From the NCBI RefSeq assembly GCF_019320115.1, contig NC_089593.1:36651835-36715834 (forward strand): 64,000 nucleotides of DNA, given 5' to 3'. The DNA comes from Miscanthus floridulus (lineage: Eukaryota > Streptophyta > Magnoliopsida > Poales > Poaceae). Positions 1 through 11,082 of the stretch are shown in pieces. Made by a program: the position numbers and the translations under genes. The notes beneath the pieces were generated by a model that had not been told where the DNA came from, ran no database searches, and was given only the letters and a program-made list of their open reading frames with translations. The first letter of the stretch is position 1. Every line of letters begins with the position of its first letter.

Positions 1-1
1 C

Positions 2-1414
2 GTCTTTGCCAGAGACCTCCACAAACCCTCCATCGACTGCACCTCGACAGCAGAGGAGGGCCCACCTGGGGAACCCATGGCAAAGCTCGATGCCCCCTCT
101 GCTGCTGAGACCCCCTTGACCGAGCTCGAGGTCATGGAAGTCAACGCCGAGCCTCCACAGAATGATCAGGACGCGGATTGGCGAGCCCCATTCCTCGATT
201 GGCTTGATCGGGGGGAGCTTCCCGACGACCGAACTGAAGCACGACGGCTTGCGCGCCGAGCCAAGACCTACGCCCTCTATAATGGCGAATTATACAGGCG
301 AAGTCCCTCAGGTGTCCTTCAACAATGCATCAGTTCCGAGGCGGGCCAAGCCCTGCTTTGGGACTTACACGCAGGCGCCTGCAGGCACCATGCGGCGCCC
401 TGGACGCTCGTAGGGAACGCTTTCCGCCAAGGGTTCTACTGGCCGACGACGGTCGCCGACGCTACCAAGCTAGTACGCTCCTGTGAAGGATGCCAGTACT
501 ACGCTCGGCAGACACATCTCCTGGCCCTGGCCTTGCAAACCATCCCCATCACATGGCCGTTCACCATGTGGGGGCTCGACATGGTCGGGCCTCTGCAAAA
601 GGCCCCCGGGGGCTACACCCATCTACTGGTATCAATCGACAAGTTCTCCAAATGGATCGAAGCCTGTTCGATCAATCAAATCAAATCCGAGTAGGCAGTG
701 CTGTTCTTCACTGACATTATCCACCGGTTTGGGGTCCCCAACACCATCATTACCGACAATGGGATGCAGTTCACCGGCAAAAAGTTCCTGACGTTTTGCG
801 ACGACCACCACATCCGTGTGGCCTGGTCGGCCGTAGGACACCCAAGGACCAACAGCCAAGTAGAGCGTGCCAACGGCATGATCCTGCAGGGCCTCAAGCC
901 AAGAATTCACAGCCGGTTGAAAAAGTTCGGCAAGAAATGGCTCACCGAACTCCCGTCGGTCATCTGGAGCCTGAGGAACACTCCAAGCCGAGCCACGGGG
1001 TTCACGCCTTTCTTCCTAGTCTATGGGGCCGAGGCCATCCTCCCCACCGACCTAGAATATGGTTCCCCGAGGCTGCAAGCCTATAACGAACAAAGCAACC
1101 GCACCACCCGAGAGGACGCCCTCGATCAGCTGGAGGAAGCCTGAGATGTCGCGCTACTACACTCGGCCAAGTACCAGCAGAGCCTGCAGCGCTACCAGGC
1201 CCGACGCGTCCGAGGCAGAGACTTGAAGGTAGGCAACCTGGTGTTGAGGCTAGCACAGAGCAACAAGGGTCGCCACAAGCTGACCCCACCATGGGAAGGA
1301 CCGTACATCATCGCCCAAGTACTGAAGCCCGGGACCTACAAGCTGGCCAACGAGAAGGGCGAAATCTTCACCAACGCTTGGAATATAGAACAGCTACGTC
1401 GCTTCTATCCCTAA
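2..1414 (+). pseudogene. pol 3' end of element O: integrase
   Basis: Integrase inserts the cDNA of the element into chromosomes. One frame runs from the window edge to 1414. It shows the zinc-binding region (LHAGACRHH, then CEGC near 483), the catalytic core with GLDMVG (Asp) near 575, TDNGMQF (second Asp) near 755 and SQVERANG (Glu) near 860, and a C-terminal domain ending in WNIEQLRRFYP, typical of grass Tat elements. In-frame stops are TAG at 692-694 and TGA at 1142-1144; both fit single C-to-T changes. The reading frame itself is not shifted. The upstream RT and RNase H parts are outside the window. There is no chromodomain. Confidence 0.9.
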
Positions 1415-1980
1415 ATTTCCAAGCATTGTATATGTCGTTTCTCGAAATACAATTACTAAGCGTTCTTTAATTGGTCTTATTTTTCGAGAAACCCCCAGGC
1501 CCATCGTAGGTCTCGGCAGCACAATAAAGGTGACAAGGGAGACTCGGTTATGCCTCGGCAGAACCAAGCCTCCCTTGGGGGCTAAATGGGGGACTCCCCC
1601 TAGGTCCCATGCACCACTCCTTAGTGTTTTTTCGCAAAAATTCCTTCGCCAAGACTCTAGCAAGCTCTGACGAATCACTTGTAGAGACTCCTCGAACCAA
1701 GGTCTGTTTCCTAAGCAAGAGGTCGGTAGAGTCACGAGACGGCCTACGCCCCCGGGCTACGGCACTCCCTCACCACCTCTCGCTCAAGGGACGGCTTAGG
1801 CTCCAAAGGGGTGTTTTGCAAACGAAATCTGATCAGGAGCAACAGAGGGCAAAGGCTCGGAAACATGAGAAAAATGACTAAGAAGCACAAATACATCAGA
1901 AATAAAGGCCTCGACGGCCACAAACATTATGATACAAAAATAACCCCTATTCTATCTTTACATAGCCCCCAGGGCCCAGA
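1415..1980. other. Spacer between pol and antisense gene of O, no gene
   Basis: This ~565-bp interval separates the stop of pol from the convergent stop of the antisense gene at 1981. I see no conserved coding frame. The short open frames here do not continue into recognisable protein. It would hold the 3' untranslated ends of both convergent transcripts. Confidence 0.6.
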
Positions 1981-3373
1981 TTAAGGCTCAGGGCCTCCAG
2001 CACCGGCAGATGGTAGGGGAGGAACCACCTCATCTTCAAAGAGTGTCGCCAGCGCCGTGCCAGGGCCTTTCGCCACCTCCAGCAGCTTCGCAACCGCCGC
2101 GTGGGCCTCCTCGTCATCATCAGGCAGAACGTAGCCATCACTGATGGCCGAGAGGTCGACGCCAAGGTAGTGAGAGGAGATGACGGCCATCGCCCGCTTA
2201 ACACCTGTGTGCAGCGCCCCTCGGAGCCGCTCGCGCATCTGGCTACTCAGCGCAATCAAGCGGCTCCCAAGGGAGCTACCCGACTGAACCCCCTCGACTT
2301 CCAGGGCCTCGTAGGCAGAAAGGGCAGCACGCTTTAGCGCCTCGTGCTCCCCGATCTCGGTCTCGAGCACCGTCTGCACCGCGCTGGAAGCCTCGGTGGC
2401 CCGAACGATCTCCGCCTCTGACTCTGCACCACGGAAAATGGAATAAGGTCGAGCCAGAGAAAAAACAACCTAAGTTAGGGATGGAAGCCCACAGAGCTCA
2501 CCCTTGGCCTTCAGCTCCCAGCGTCGGGTCTCGGCCTGATAGGCCTCGGCTTGCTCCTTCAACCACTGGGCCTCGACTTGAGAGGCCTCAGCCACCCTGG
2601 AGGCTTCACTCCCCAGCTCTGTGTCATACAAGGAAGTTAGGAAGCGAACATAAGAGGAAGAAAGCAAAACAAGGGGACTCAAACTCACCCTCGACCGTCC
2701 CCCTCAAAACCACAGCCTCGATCTGCGAGGCCTCAACCGAAGCAAGGGCCTCATTCAGAGCGCCTTTGGTCAGCCGGTGCGCACTCTCCTCTGCCCCCAA
2801 CTGCCCGGCGAGGGCCTTGCCCGAGGCCGTCGCCTCTTCAGCCCAGGACCTAAAGGCATCCCGATCGCTAACGGTGCGGGTAAGCTCCTCCTCCAGCTCC
2901 TTGATCTACGCCGCCAAGGGGGCGAGCTGCGTCTGGGCTGTGGCTGCCTTGACCTTCGCATCGGCACAGCGAAGGCGGAGGTCCTCCACCTCCGTGCTTC
3001 ATGCCGATAGAAGCTCGTTAGCATCGGCAAGAAGGCCCCTCTGCCTCTGAAGCTGGTCCCAGATTCCCCTCTCCCACCGGAGGAAGACCGACTTCTCGAG
3101 GGGCTAGGTCTCGAGCTCCTAAGGAGGCAGAGCAGAGGTCGTCAATTGCGACAAAACCAAGGAAAGAACAACGTCACACGAGAAAGGAAAACACGAACCT
3201 GAGCGACTCCGGGCAGTTCGTCGGCCACCACGGACAGCGCCGTCCATAGCGACCGCTTCGCCAGCTCGCGGTACTGCTTGAAGGTACTCCAGCGCCCGCC
3301 CTCGGCCGTGTCCTCGAGGGCAAACAAAGGCTCCCCCTCAGGGTCGTCCCGGCTCCGCCACAGTACCCGCGGG
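1981..3373 (-). pseudogene. Antisense gene of O, exons 4-7 (3' half, cut off by element I)
   Basis: Four exons read on the minus strand: about 3373-3199, 3118-2689, 2618-2502 and 2423-1981. Each junction has a plausible plant splice pair: donors GTTCGT, GTGAGT and GTGAGC; acceptors CCTTAG, ACACAG and GTGCAG. Phases match across every junction. The product is Glu/Ala/Leu/Arg-rich and heptad-like (coiled coil), with a conserved C-terminal part (SSHYLGVDLSAISDGY) also found in element X. Exon 5 holds three in-frame stops, all explicable by C-to-T. This is the downstream half of the gene at 14074-16439. Tat elements are known to carry such antisense ORFs; their function is unknown. Confidence 0.8.
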
Positions 3374-4744
3374 TGTTAACACTGGATTTTGGTCGATTCT
3401 GGAGGATGACAGGTGGACCCGCATGCGGGAAGAAGGGTGTTCGGCAAACAAAACAAGCGGTCGGCTAAATGCTTGTGCGGTCGGTTACTCTAGAAGGCGG
3501 TGACTCTGTTCGGGAAAGCAGAAGATGGCAGGCGAGGCCGATCGAAAAGATGAAAGTTGTAATAATAAAGGACTCTGGGAGTTTAGAGTAAGGAATCGTA
3601 AGTTTCCAAGTTTGTTTAAAAGTTCCTTTGTAAATCGTAGTCTTCTAGGACTCGTGTTTTGTCTAGGGTATAAATATTGACCCTCGACCATTGTAATAGG
3701 GGTTCACAACCAAATCAATACAACCGGCCCCGTGCCAACTTTCGAGTCCTTTTGTCGTGTCGTCGAGTTCTTCGAGAGGAGTCATCGATCCGTCGACCTC
3801 CGTAAGTTCCGACAACCTTGTTATCATGTTTAGTATCATGCGGTGGATTTAGACATGATGCAAGTAGTCTTGTTTGTTTTCAAAGGTCGTGCAGCGGATC
3901 TTTGCTTGACAACCAAGAAGTCTTTGCTTATGCTTTGTTTATGAGTAGATACCGTGCGGCAGGCGTTTGCTCAATATGCTTAGTGAAAGCAAGATAGTTA
4001 TCGGCTCTATTAGATATGGCAAATCTAAATAGATTCATTAAGTTATCCAGTGTTGCATGTTTTAAACATTTTATATATTTGTAACACACTTCTGCCCAAT
4101 CTAGATTGATATTGTTCGGCTCTCTCTCTCTGTTATGGTTTTATTCATGTTTCAACAACAATTGCTTTTCATATTACCTTTGCAAATAGATAACACGCTT
4201 ATAATGGCTGAATTATTTTAATCTAGATTGTCACATGTCGCGGGTTCATGCATGTTAATCACGTTTAAGCTTTAAAGAAACCAGGTGTCGTGCGGCAGAT
4301 GTAGGTTTTAGATTAGTTTAATTGTTTTTATTTGCACGTTCCTTCTTCATGGACCCCAATTCGGCTGGACTGCCGAGCTTGGTTATGCATTAATTCTTAA
4401 TCAATTTCACTTGTTCAAACATGTCTTCCCATGCACATGTATTCGACAATCAGGTCTTTACGTGCATTTATCTTATGATTAGCTGAATGGTTTATGAACT
4501 TGTTGGCAGACAGCTCTCTATAGCCGTATGTCGTTGTAAGTGGCTTCAGGGCCGTATATGTGGAACTGTCTGGTCTCACCCGACATGTTCCGGTTTGACA
4601 TTTAATTGTTTTATCCCTTGTTAGTTTCTTCAGGTCAAACTGACTGGCACGCTTCTGGATCACGAAGCACCCGGGAATCCGATTGAAGCCACGCTTTCCG
4701 GCTTGCTGTGTGTGAGGCACAGTGCGTCACATTTTGTGTCAACA
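3374..4744 (+). repeat. 5' LTR of element I
   Basis: The LTR starts TGTTAACAC and ends GTGTCAACA, near-inverse termini. It aligns along its whole length with 12684-14058. It carries a TATA box at 3669-3676 and a (CT)n run near 4130 that is shorter than in the 3' LTR. Identity to the 3' copy continues 12 bases past the end given here, so the exact right border is uncertain; homology to element Y's LTR end favours CAACA. Confidence 0.9.
3669..3676 (+). promoter_or_regulatory. TATA box of element I LTR
   Basis: TATAAATA in the context GGGTATAAATATTG, about 295 bp into the LTR, followed by a conserved stretch also found after the TATA box in element Y (26579-26586) and in the 3' LTR (12979-12986). 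This is the likely start of the genomic transcript. Confidence 0.75.
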
Positions 4745-4751
4745 CACTTTT

Positions 4752-4769
4752 TGGCACGCTCGGTGGGAC
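4752..4769 (+). other. Primer-binding site of element I
   Basis: TGGCACGCTCGGTGGGAC starts seven bases after the LTR end. It begins with TGG, as required to pair with the CCA 3' end of a tRNA. I cannot name the tRNA from memory with certainty. Confidence 0.7.
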
Positions 4770-4966
4770 TGACACTTTTTAATGTTCCAAAGCATCAAGA
4801 GAAGCCTATTGGAAAAGAAATAGCGTCGACTTCAAATATAGGTGGATTGACCCACACTGAAAAGCAATCACATCCCACCTATGGCCAGGTGACATTTGGT
4901 ACCACAGGAGAAGTGCCACCTTCAGCTTATAGAGTTTCTCCAGCATCAAACAGGTTGCAGAAGAAT

Positions 4967-7021
4967 ATGTATGGAGATGGGTATCAAGAATTTACTGATT
5001 ACAATGCTATCAATGCTGTACCAAATCCAGGGTATAGGAGTGTTTCAGGATTGCCTTCTGGAGTGCAAGTACAAGGAAATCAGGATTCAGATATTGATGT
5101 TTTGATGCACAGGATGGCTGATATGATGCAGAATCAGTTCGGCTTGAAGCCAAAAAATCAATCCTATTCATACAAGTCTCCTTATCCAGAGTGGTACAAC
5201 AGAGTTGCGTTACCTCCAAGGGTGAAGCCTCCAATGGATTTGACCAAGTTTTCTGGTCAAGATGATACTAGTACCATAGAGCATGTCAGTCGGTACTTAA
5301 TGCAGCTTGGAGAAGCTGCTTCAGATGAAGCTTGGAGGATTCGATATTTTCCTTTGTCTCTTACAGGACCAGCTTTCACGTGGTTCACGTCTTTACCAGC
5401 TCATTCCATTGGTACGTGGGTAGAGCTAGAGCAGAAGTTTCATTCATATTTCTACATGGGTACTAATGAGAAGAAGTTGGTCGACCTCATGAATCTGAGG
5501 ATGAGAACAAATGAGACACCATTGGAATATCTTCGCAGGTTTAGGGAGACCAAGAATATGTGTTATTCTCTAAATTTACCAGATGATCAACTACCTGGAA
5601 TAGCTATAGCAGGAATGCTGCCGAATATCAAGGAGAAGTTGTTCGGCGTGGAGTTTGATGATCTTGGCCAACTTGCACAGCGTTTAGCAGCTATGAGTAA
5701 TCAGGCCCAAGGATTCAGGAGAGATAACCGCTTTCAGAAGAACAATGCCACTAATGAGGTGTATCAAGGTTTTCTGGATGAAGCGACTAAGTATATTGAT
5801 GAAGATGAGATAGCTGCAGCTGAGTTGAATTGGGCAAAGGAGCCTACTCAAGTTAGTCAACGTTGGTTGAAACAACAAAAGGGAACCTATGATTTTGATG
5901 TTACTAAGGCAGACAGGCTTTTTGCATTATTGATGAAGGAAGGACGCATCAAGCTGCCAGAAGGACATCCCATACTACGTCCTGAAGGAGTGAAAGACAA
6001 AAAGTATTATGGCTTCCATAACACTAATTCTCACTCTATCAATGATTGCCGAGTGTTCAGAATACGAATCCAGAAAGCTATCCAAGAGGGACATTTGAAG
6101 TTTGATGGCAAGATGAAAATTGATGATCAGTCTTTTCCACAAAATATGATTTCTTTCCCTGTGAATATGGTCTCTGCCAATGATCTCAAAGGTAAAGGCA
6201 AGGTGAAAGTGTTGACTTCTGATAGAGCAAAGGAAAGTGGTGCTGTTGACCTGGATTGGCAAATCACCAGTAGAGAGCTGCAGCAACGAGTTCGGTTTCA
6301 AAATAGCCGAACCGAGAAAGGTCAAACTTCCAAACCCAGAGTTACATCACGTATTTTGCTAAACAAGTGGCAGAGAGAGCAAGAGAAGGAATACTATAAG
6401 AAGCAATGGTTTATGGAAGAATGCCGGAGGTATGAAGAAGAGGTATACCGAAGGGAGCAAGAAGAATACATGACAGAACAGGAGCAGTCTCATTGGGGTT
6501 GTTCGTTCTTTAGGCATTGTTGGAATGAAGGCTTGAGGTTGCCTGCAAGAAATAATTGTCCAGAGTGTAGTGCTCAGTACTCCGAATATAGGCAATCTCG
6601 AGTCAACCGCCGTCCCGTCTATGAAAGACTTGGAACGAAGGTTCCTAAAGATGATCGGCGCCTAAAAATAGATGATTTTGAGAATCAGCAAAGGAAAAGA
6701 TTTGCAAGTCAAGGTTGGATACATGATAGGGTGCATGATGAAGAAGCTGATTCCTATAGATACGTATGGCAAAAAGAACAGTGGTGTCCTCTAGGCCTGA
6801 AGAAAAGTCAGAAAAGAAGAGTTCAACGGCTGAGGAATAGGGAGTTGGAAAAGGAAGTTATTGAGACAAAGCAAATATGGCGTCCTAAGAAGAAGCCTGA
6901 TGGATGTGGTCCTTCGGCTAATGCTTGCATGGCTTTCTTCCTCCCATCAGAGTTTATAGCTCCCGAAAGCCAAGATGTCCAAGAAGAGGTGTACTCTGAT
7001 TTTGATGAAAGTGAATGTTAG
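4967..7021 (+). CDS. gag: gag of element I (capsid/nucleocapsid polyprotein)
   Basis: Gag forms the virus-like particle that packages the element RNA. The first ATG of the frame is at 4967; open frame upstream runs through the primer-binding site and LTR without an ATG and cannot be gag. From 4967 there are 684 codons. A Retrotrans_gag domain lies at about 5230-5700 (AFTWFTSLP, ETPLEYLRRFRE). A Cys-His motif at 5998-6055 has lost its first cysteine (KKYYGFH...H...DC). A further Cys-His cluster at about 6499-6600 (CSFFRHCW ... CPEC) is typical of grass Tat gag. The rest is highly charged and probably helical. It ends in TAG at 7019-7021, in the same frame as the following protease. Confidence 0.85.
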   Translation: MYGDGYQEFTDYNAINAVPNPGYRSVSGLPSGVQVQGNQDSDIDVLMHRMADMMQNQFGLKPKNQSYSYKSPYPEWYNRVALPPRVKPPMDLTKFSGQDDTSTIEHVSRYLMQLGEAASDEAWRIRYFPLSLTGPAFTWFTSLPAHSIGTWVELEQKFHSYFYMGTNEKKLVDLMNLRMRTNETPLEYLRRFRETKNMCYSLNLPDDQLPGIAIAGMLPNIKEKLFGVEFDDLGQLAQRLAAMSNQAQGFRRDNRFQKNNATNEVYQGFLDEATKYIDEDEIAAAELNWAKEPTQVSQRWLKQQKGTYDFDVTKADRLFALLMKEGRIKLPEGHPILRPEGVKDKKYYGFHNTNSHSINDCRVFRIRIQKAIQEGHLKFDGKMKIDDQSFPQNMISFPVNMVSANDLKGKGKVKVLTSDRAKESGAVDLDWQITSRELQQRVRFQNSRTEKGQTSKPRVTSRILLNKWQREQEKEYYKKQWFMEECRRYEEEVYRREQEEYMTEQEQSHWGCSFFRHCWNEGLRLPARNNCPECSAQYSEYRQSRVNRRPVYERLGTKVPKDDRRLKIDDFENQQRKRFASQGWIHDRVHDEEADSYRYVWQKEQWCPLGLKKSQKRRVQRLRNRELEKEVIETKQIWRPKKKPDGCGPSANACMAFFLPSEFIAPESQDVQEEVYSDFDESEC

Positions 7022-7024
7022 GAT

Positions 7025-7504
7025 TTGATGGCTCAGCTTGTATTAACGCAGCAGGCTGTTTTTGACAAACCAATCAAGAATCGTCACTTGAGACCACTCT
7101 ATTTAAAAGGATATGTCAATGGCAAGCCTTTAACCAAGATGTTTGTTGATGGAGGGGCTGCTATCAATATCATGCCTTATACTACCTTCAGAAAGCTTGG
7201 GATGGCTAATGAAGAATTGTTGAAAACTAACATGGTGCTTAGGGACTTTGCTGGCAATCCTTCCGATACCCAAGGTGCTATCCATGTCGAGCTAACTATT
7301 GGGTCGAAAACTCTGATTACTACCTTTTTTGTCATTGATGGCAAGGGGGCATATAGTCTACTCTTGGGCAGAGATTGGATCCATGCTAATTGCTGCATTC
7401 CTTCAACCATGCATCAAATTCTCATTCAATGGATTGGAGATGATGTTGAAATTGTACATGCTGATGATTCGGTAAGTGTTGCTGCCATAGAGTCTACCTA
7501 CTAG
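7025..7504 (+). pseudogene. Protease region of element I gag-pol
   Basis: The retropepsin-type aspartic protease cuts the polyprotein. The active-site motif VDGGAAINIM is near 7144 and a LLLGRDWI flap/helix motif near 7360. It is in the gag frame but separated from gag by TAG at 7019 and closed by TAG at 7502-7504. Beyond this the frame continues to TAA at 7615 and then shifts to the RT frame at about 7570-7617. The stops between gag, PR and RT make one long polyprotein impossible in this copy. Confidence 0.8.
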
Positions 7505-7617
7505 GAATATGAAGGCATTGATTGTTTCTCCAGAAAAGTGTGGAAAGAAGGTCCTGTAAATGTTTTCAGCGAGGGCCAACAGCCGATCCAAGCAGTCGGC
7601 TCTCATAGTAATTTTTA

Positions 7618-10600
7618 ATGGGAAATCCTGTCGATGGCAACAAAGGAAAGTTGGGACGTGGTTTTATGTCGGCTGATAAGTTGGAAGAAATTGATGTTGG
7701 TGATGGTTCTAAGCCAAGGCCAATGTATATTAGTGCGAAGTTAGACCCAGAATATAAATCAAAGTTGATAAATCTGTTGAAAGAGTTTAAAGATTGTTTT
7801 GCTTAGGATTACACGGAAATGCCTAGATTGGATCGTTCCATTGTTGAGCATCGATTACCCATTAAACCTGGATTTCGTCCTTACAAACAACCTCCACGGA
7901 AGATATACAAAGAGGAGGTATTGGCCGATGTGAAGAAGGAGGTTGAGAGATTAATAGAAGCAAACTTCATTCGGCCGTGCAAGTATGCAGAGTGGATTTC
8001 AAATATAGTACCGGTATACAAGAAAAATGGAAAAATGAGAGTTTGCATAGATTTCAGAAATCTTAATAAGGCAACTCCCATGGATGGTTACCCAATGCCA
8101 GTTGCCGATTTACTAGTAGATGCAGCAGCAGGTTATGAAGTCATTAGTTTTATGGATGGTAATGCTGGCTATAATCAAATTTTTATGGCAATGGAAGATA
8201 TTTCAAAAATAGCTTTCAGATGTCCTGGTCATATTGGTTTGTTTGAATGGATAGTCATGATGTTTGGGTTAAAGAATGCCGGTGCAACTTATCAAAGAGC
8301 TATGAACTATATTTTTCACGAGCTGATCGGCAAGATTGTAGAAATCTACATCGATGATGTAGTAGTCAAGTCTAGAAATCATGAAAGACATTTAGCCAAT
8401 TTAAGAAAGACTCTGGAGTGCACAAGAAAGCATGGATTGAAGATGAATCCAAACAAATGTGCCTTTGGAGTTTCGGCTGGTGAGTTTTTGGGATTTTTAG
8501 TTCATAAAGGAGGAATTGAAGTTGGGAAAAAGAGCATGGAAGCAATAGACAAAGTTGTGCCACCAACTAATCTCACAGAATTACAATCATTATTAGGCAA
8601 AATCAACTTTGTAAGAAGATTCATATCCAATCTATCAGAGAAAGTTTTACCCTTTTCTCCTTTATTAAAGCTCAAGAAGGATAAAAAATTTGTATGGGGT
8701 GACATACAACAAAAGGCTTTTGATGAGATCAAGCAATATATGAAGGCACCACCTGTGCTGGTACCTCCACAACTTGACAAGCCTTTTAAGTTGTATGTGG
8801 CGGCCGATAGCCTAACGATAGGGTCGGCCCTTATGCAAGAATTTGAAGGAAAAGAAAGAGTCATAGCTTATCTTAGCCGAAAGCTGCTAGACCCGGAAAC
8901 AAGGTATTCGGCTACAGAAAAACTTTGCTTGTGTGTGTATTACTCATGTATCAGATCTCGGCAATATTTGTTGAATGCCGAATGCGTGGTAGTTTCTAGT
9001 TTTGATGTAATCAAACATATGCTATCGATGCCAATTTTGAATGGAAGAATTGGCAAATGGATTTTAGCATTGTCAGAATTTAATTTAAGGTACGAATCGG
9101 CAAAGGCGGTAAAGGGTCAAATTATTGCCGATTTTATTACCCAACATTGGGATCTTTCTATTGAGGCGATAAGCATTGTGCCTTGGGCCTTGTTCTTCAA
9201 TGGATCATCTTGTAACAAAGGTGGTGGTGCTGGTATTCTCTTGATTTCCCCACATGGAAAAACTTTTGAGTATGCGGTTCCTATTGAATTTCATGTTACT
9301 AATAATCAGGCAGAGTATGAAGCGTTGCTTAGAGGGCTTCGGCTTCTTATAGAAGTGGAGGCCGCTGCTGTTGAAATCTTTGGGGATTCTGAGTTGGTGA
9401 TTAATCAATTGAATGGTCAGTATGAATGCAAGAACAATGTGTTAAGAGAATATTATGAGGAGTGTAGAGAACTTTTGAAGAATTTTCTGGTAGTAACCTT
9501 GCATCATATCCCTAGAAAGTGCAATGAAGAAGCAAATAAGTTAGCTCAAGCTGCTTCTGGATATCGAGAGAGTCAGGAAGTTTTTGCTATAGAAGAAGGT
9601 GTTTTAAATACTGATCAAGTAGATGGTGATTGGAGACACGAAATTGCCAATTATCTGAAAGGTCTATCTCAAAAAGTTTCCCGAAAACTCAGGTACAAAG
9701 CTCTCAAATTTGTGTTTCTTGATGATCAATTATATTACAAGTCCATCGATGGAGTATTGCTAAAATGTTTAAGTCAAGAAGAGGCCAAGAAAGTGATGTA
9801 TGAGGTTCACGAAGGATTGTGTGGTGCACACCAATCAGCTTATCGGATGAAGTGGATAATTAGGAGAACTGGTTATTTTTGGCCGACTATGTTGGAGGAT
9901 TGTTTTGAATATTACAAAGGGTGTCACAATTGTCAAAGATTCGGCAATATTCAAAAAGTTCCAGCATCTGCTATGAATCCCATAATCAAACCTTGGCCGT
10001 TCAGAGGATGGGGTATAGATTTAATTGGTCAGATCAATCCTCCCTCTAGTAAGGGACACAAATTTGTACTCTTGGCCACGGATTATTTCACCAAGTGGGT
10101 TGAAGCTATCCCTTTGAAGAAAGTAACATCAGAAAATATGATCAGTTTTGTTAAGGAACATATAATTCACAGATTCGGGATTCCTCAAACTATAACAACT
10201 GATCAAGGAACTCAGTTTACTTCTTCGGAATTCTGTGATTCTGCCAAAGATATGGGGATTAAGTTGTATAATTCTTCTCCTTATTATGCACAAGCTAATG
10301 GTCAGGCAGAAGCATCAAATAAAATTATGATTAAAATCATCCAGAAGAAGATTGATGAAAGACCAAGGAGATGGCACTTGGTTCTTAATGAAGCATTGTG
10401 GGCTTACCGAATGGCTTGTCATGGGTCCACTCGAACGTCTCCCTATGAACTAGTTTATGGGCATCATGCTGTATTACCATGGGAATTACGGTCAGGTTCA
10501 AGGTGAGTTGTGTTACAGAAAGAATTGGTAGAAGAAGATTATAAGGATCTGATGATGGATGAATTGGAAGATTTACATTTGATTCGTCTCAAGGCGTTGG

Positions 10601-10887
10601 AAAATATTGAGAAAAATAAAATACGCGTTGCCAAGTATTATAACAAAAGGGTTAGGCTGAAGCAATTCGCAGAAGGAGATTTGGTTTGGAAAACTATATT
10701 GCCAGTTGGAACAAAGGATAGAGCGTTCGGCAAATGGTCTCCAAATTGGGAAGGTCCTTTCCGAATAGTAGAATGTGTACCTGGCAATGCATACATATTG
10801 AAGACTTTATTTGGGGAGGAGTTTACCAGAGCTATCAATGGAAGATTTCTTAAGAAATACTACCCCAGTGTTGAGGTTGGTTCATGA
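7618..10887 (+). pseudogene. pol: pol of element I: RT, RNase H, second RNase H, integrase
   Basis: One frame spans 3.27 kb with only two stops, TAG at 7804-7806 and TGA at 10504-10506. Reverse transcriptase shows SFMDGNAGY (first Asp, about 8146) and YIDD at 8347-8358. The RT-linked RNase H is at about 8790-9020 (LYVAADS). The second, Tat-specific RNase H is at about 9178-9560; its first acidic residue is changed (FFNGSS at about 9190), while NNQAEYEAL and FGDSELVINQL remain. Integrase shows the His2-Cys2 finger (CHNC near 9925), GIDLIG (about 10012), TTDQGTQF (about 10195) and GQAEAS (about 10300), then a C-terminal domain ending KKYYPSV. The enzyme domains are otherwise well kept, consistent with recent inactivation. 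Confidence 0.93.
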
Positions 10888-11082
10888 ATGTAGATCAGAA
10901 AAGCCGATAAAGAGAAAATCGCCTTTAGCCTAAAAATCAGATATAAGACTGAGAATAGCCGATATTGTTCAAATCGCCTTTAGCACAAAATAGCCAATGC
11001 AGTTTGCATCGCCTCTAGCACAAGAATGTTTATTCAAGACTGGGTTGTTTTCAGCATTTTTTTGACAGTCGCAGGCAGAATT
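10888..11082 (+). repeat. Short direct repeats after pol of element I
   Basis: Three imperfect units centred on AATCGCCTTTAGC / GCATCGCCTCTAGCACAA, each preceded by AGCCGATA-like sequence, follow the pol stop. The same arrangement (ATAGCCGATACC ... TATCGCCTCTAGCGCAA) occurs after pol in element Y at 24375-24500. The block sits between the convergent ends of pol and the antisense gene. It may help end transcription or be packaged RNA structure; that is inference. Confidence 0.7.

Noticed and set aside
2481..3050. 189-codon plus-strand frame
   Set aside because: It lies opposite exons 5 and 6 of the O antisense gene, whose splice sites and phases are consistent; the plus frame shows no conserved motif.
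4703..4966. Upstream extension of the gag frame of element I
   Set aside because: It has no ATG and overlaps the LTR end and primer-binding site; the first ATG is at 4967.
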